Origin: Eleftheria terrae
Lineage (GTDB): Bacteria; Pseudomonadota; Gammaproteobacteria; Burkholderiales; Burkholderiaceae_C
DNA length: 64,000 bases
Assembly (NCBI RefSeq): GCF_030419005.1
Contig: NZ_CP106951.1
Span: 3,534,001-3,598,000, forward strand
Direction of reading: 5' to 3'
The stretch's first letter is position 1. Every line of letters starts with the position of its first letter. Positions 61,907 to 64,000 of the stretch are shown one piece after another. The position numbers and the translations under genes are program-made. The notes below the pieces were generated by a model. It had not been told where the DNA came from. It made no database searches and saw only the letters and a list, made by a program, of their open reading frames with translations.

Positions 61907-63439
61907 CTACTTCGCGGTGGGCATCGCGAACTCGGCGCCCTTGGCCGTTGCCTCCGGCCAGCGCTGCATCACCGACTTCTGCTTGGTGTAGAAGCGCACG
62001 CCTTCCTCGCCATAGGCGTGCTGGTCGCCGAACAGGCTCTTCTTCCAGCCACCGAAGCCGTGCCAGGCCATCGGCACCGGGATGGGCACGTTGATGCCGA
62101 CCATGCCGACCTGGATGCGGCGCGCGAACTCCCGCGCCACATGGCCGTCTCGGGTGTAGCAGGCGACGCCATTGCCGAACTCGTGGGCATTCACCAGCTC
62201 GACCGCTTCGGCGAAGTCGTTCACGCGCACACAGGACAGCACCGGCCCGAAGATCTCTTCCCGGTAGATGCGCATCTGCGGCGTCACATGGTCGAACAGC
62301 GTGCCGCCGATCCAGAAGCCCTGCTCATGCCCCGGCACCTTCAGGCCGCGGCCGTCGACGACCAGGCGGGCGCCACTGTTCACGCCGTCCTCGATGTAGC
62401 CGCAAATGCGATCGAGCGCCTGCCGCGAGACGATGGGGCCCATCTCGGCATCGGGCTCCATGCCGTTCTTGATCTTGAGCTGGCGGGCCCGCTCGGCCAG
62501 GCGCGGCACGATGCGGTCGGCCACGTCGCCCACCAGCACCGCCACCGAGATGGCCATGCAGCGCTCCCCCGCCGAGCCGTAGGCGGCGCCCACCAGGGCA
62601 TCCACCGCCTGCTCCATGTCGGCGTCGGGCATCACCACCATGTGGTTCTTGGCACCGCCCAGGGCTTGCACGCGCTTGCCGAAGTGGGCGCCTCGCTCGT
62701 AGAGGTACTGCGCGATCGGGGTGGAGCCGACGAAGCTCAGCGCCTTCACGCCGGGATGCTCGAGCAGCGCGTCCACGGCCACCTTGTCGCCCTGCACCAC
62801 GTTGAAGGCTCCGTCGGGCAGGCCGGCCTGCTTCAGCAGCTCGGCCATGAAGAGGGCGGCCGAAGGGTCGCGCTCGCTCGGCTTGAGCACGAAGGTGTTG
62901 CCGCAGGCCAGGGCCAGCGGAAACATCCAGCACGGCACCATGCAGGGGAAATTGAAGGGCGTGATGCCGGCCACCACGCCCAGCGGCTGCCGCAGCGTCC
63001 AGTTGTCGATGCCGGTGGAGACCTGGTCGGTGTAGTCGCCCTTGAGCAGCTGCGGAATGCCGCAAGCGAACTCCACCACGTCGATGCCACGCGAGACCTC
63101 GCCCTGGGCGTCGCTGAACACCTTGCCATGCTCGCTGGTGATGAGGGCGGCCAGCGTGTCGCGGTGCTGGTTCAGCAGCTCCAGGAACTTCAGCATCACG
63201 CGGGCGCGCCGGATCGGCGGCGTCTCCGCCCATGCCGGGAAGGCCGCTTGCGCGGCTGCGACCGCGGCGGCCACGTCCTCGGCCGAGGCCATCCTCACCT
63301 GGCGGGCCACCTCGCCGGTGGCCGGGTTGAACACGTCCTGGACGCGTTCGCCATGGCCCGGGGCCAGTCGGCCGTCGATCCAGTGCTGCACGGTGGTGGA
63401 CACGGACGGGGGGGAAGACGGGAGATCGGATGCGCCCAC
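61907..63439 (-). CDS. mmsA: CoA-acylating methylmalonate-semialdehyde dehydrogenase
   Basis: The start is a GTG at 63439 with AAGGAG six bases upstream, giving 510 residues. Aldehyde-dehydrogenase fold: [88 protein letters not shown] with catalytic cysteine near residue 293, and [28 protein letters not shown]. MmsA/IolA converts malonate semialdehyde to acetyl-CoA, the end of inositol catabolism, and also acts in valine degradation. It is not in the iol operon; a LysR gene is divergent from it. Confidence 0.92.
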   Translation of the reverse strand: MGASDLPSSPPSVSTTVQHWIDGRLAPGHGERVQDVFNPATGEVARQVRMASAEDVAAAVAAAQAAFPAWAETPPIRRARVMLKFLELLNQHRDTLAALITSEHGKVFSDAQGEVSRGIDVVEFACGIPQLLKGDYTDQVSTGIDNWTLRQPLGVVAGITPFNFPCMVPCWMFPLALACGNTFVLKPSERDPSAALFMAELLKQAGLPDGAFNVVQGDKVAVDALLEHPGVKALSFVGSTPIAQYLYERGAHFGKRVQALGGAKNHMVVMPDADMEQAVDALVGAAYGSAGERCMAISVAVLVGDVADRIVPRLAERARQLKIKNGMEPDAEMGPIVSRQALDRICGYIEDGVNSGARLVVDGRGLKVPGHEQGFWIGGTLFDHVTPQMRIYREEIFGPVLSCVRVNDFAEAVELVNAHEFGNGVACYTRDGHVAREFARRIQVGMVGINVPIPVPMAWHGFGGWKKSLFGDQHAYGEEGVRFYTKQKSVMQRWPEATAKGAEFAMPTAK

Positions 63440-63528
63440 GACGGCTCCTTCCTGTGAGAGGGGATGGGATGAGAGTGAGCACAGTCTAGGTGGCGCCCCG
63501 GGCTTTGAGAATGCCAACGAGCTGATTA

Positions 63529-63552
63529 CATTGTTCAGCATCCTGAACAATG
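63529..63552. promoter_or_regulatory. Perfect inverted repeat between mmsA and its LysR gene
   Basis: Ten-base arms CATTGTTCAG (63529-63538) and CTGAACAATG (63543-63552) are separated by CATC. It lies in the divergent gap, 90 bp from the mmsA start, and overlaps an in-frame ATG at 63550 of the LysR gene, which argues for a start at 63574. It is a likely operator for the LysR protein. Confidence 0.6.
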
Positions 63553-63573
63553 GCCGACTTCCGGCCGCCCCTC

Positions 63574-64000
63574 ATGAGCGCCCACCAGATCGCACCCGTC
63601 CTGGCCGACCTGCACCTGCTGACCGTGCTGGCCGAGACCCGCAGCTTCACCCAGGCCGCCCGCCGCCTGGGCGTGTCCAAGGCGTCGGTCAGCGGCCGGG
63701 TGGCCGACCTGGAGCGGGCGGCCGGCGTGCCGCTGGTGCGCCGCACGACCCGTTCGGTGGGTCTGACCGAGGCTGGCCAGCAATTGGTGGCCGACATCCA
63801 GGCCTCGTTCACCCGCATCGAGCAGAGCTTCGCCAGCGTGCGCGACCTGGCCGGCACGCCGCGCGGCCTGGTGCGGGTGACGGCGCCGGTGGCGCTCGGG
63901 CGGCAGCACGTCGCGCCGACCCTGCCTGCCTTCCTGCGCCGCTATCCCGAGATCCGGCTCGAGATCGAGCTGAGCGACCGCTTCGTCAACCTCGCCCAGG
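63574..64000 (+). CDS. LysR-family regulator (N-terminal part, cut by window edge)
   Basis: The visible 142 residues start MSAHQIAPVLADLHLLTVLAE and contain a complete winged helix-turn-helix (TRSFTQAARRLGVSKASVSGRVADLERAAGVPLVRRTTRSVGLTEAG) and the start of the effector domain (RVTAPVALGRQHVAPTLPAFLRRYPEIRLEIEL). The ATG at 63574 is preferred over 63550 because the latter lies inside the inverted repeat. It is divergent from mmsA and probably regulates it. The C-terminal half lies outside the window. Confidence 0.9.
   Translation, partial: MSAHQIAPVLADLHLLTVLAETRSFTQAARRLGVSKASVSGRVADLERAAGVPLVRRTTRSVGLTEAGQQLVADIQASFTRIEQSFASVRDLAGTPRGLVRVTAPVALGRQHVAPTLPAFLRRYPEIRLEIELSDRFVNLAQ

Overview
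This 64-kb window is high-GC bacterial chromosome with dense coding on both strands. Family content points to a betaproteobacterium of the order Burkholderiales: an Omp32-type porin, eat-eutBC ethanolamine genes, inositol genes with an IolC-DUF2090 fusion, CreBCD, and many LysR and GST genes. The species cannot be fixed from the sequence alone. I see no rRNA, tRNA, CRISPR array or intact insertion sequence.

Layout. 1-3.5 kb: trehalose genes otsB, a GH15 glucosidase and otsA (running off the left edge), with a DUF2061 protein. 3.7-10.4 kb: a beta-propeller protein, a PhyH dioxygenase, a LysR regulator divergent from a GST/flavoprotein pair, and malonyl-CoA synthetase. 10.5-21 kb: two histidine kinases with no partner regulator beside them, a TSUP permease behind a structured leader, a second GST, an HD-GYP-like protein, and a PQQ-type sugar dehydrogenase coupled to a Cu/Zn-SOD/beta-propeller fusion. 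21-33 kb: GMC oxidoreductase, BOF protein, a membrane protein, then creD and creBC, separated by a DUF3701 integrase lacking its tyrosine and by a secreted metalloprotease; a perfect cre tag lies upstream of creD. 33-39.6 kb: an HI0933-family flavoprotein and an ethanolamine locus (AraC/EutR-like regulator, permease, eutB, eutC). 39.8-45 kb: an outer-membrane barrel, a hemerythrin fusion, MarC, an SDR, a DUF2892 protein and a porin.

45-58 kb is a near-complete myo-inositol catabolic locus: two Gfo/Idh dehydrogenases and an RpiR-type regulator on the minus strand, divergent from an ABC transporter (binding protein, double ATPase, permease) and iolC-DUF2090, iolD, iolE and iolB. mmsA (iolA function) sits about 4 kb further on behind its own LysR regulator, after a GNAT gene, a PhoX-type protein and an SMP-30 protein. 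Imported inositol would be oxidised by IolG, dehydrated by IolE, hydrolysed by IolD, isomerised by IolB, phosphorylated and cleaved by the IolC fusion, and malonate semialdehyde converted to acetyl-CoA by MmsA.

The points most worth follow-up are: an attenuator-like leader with mutually exclusive hairpins before the TSUP permease; six related operator-like motifs in the inositol intergenic region; the SOD/propeller fusion; the 30-bp repeats at the start of eutC; the cre tag; and the hemerythrin fusion.
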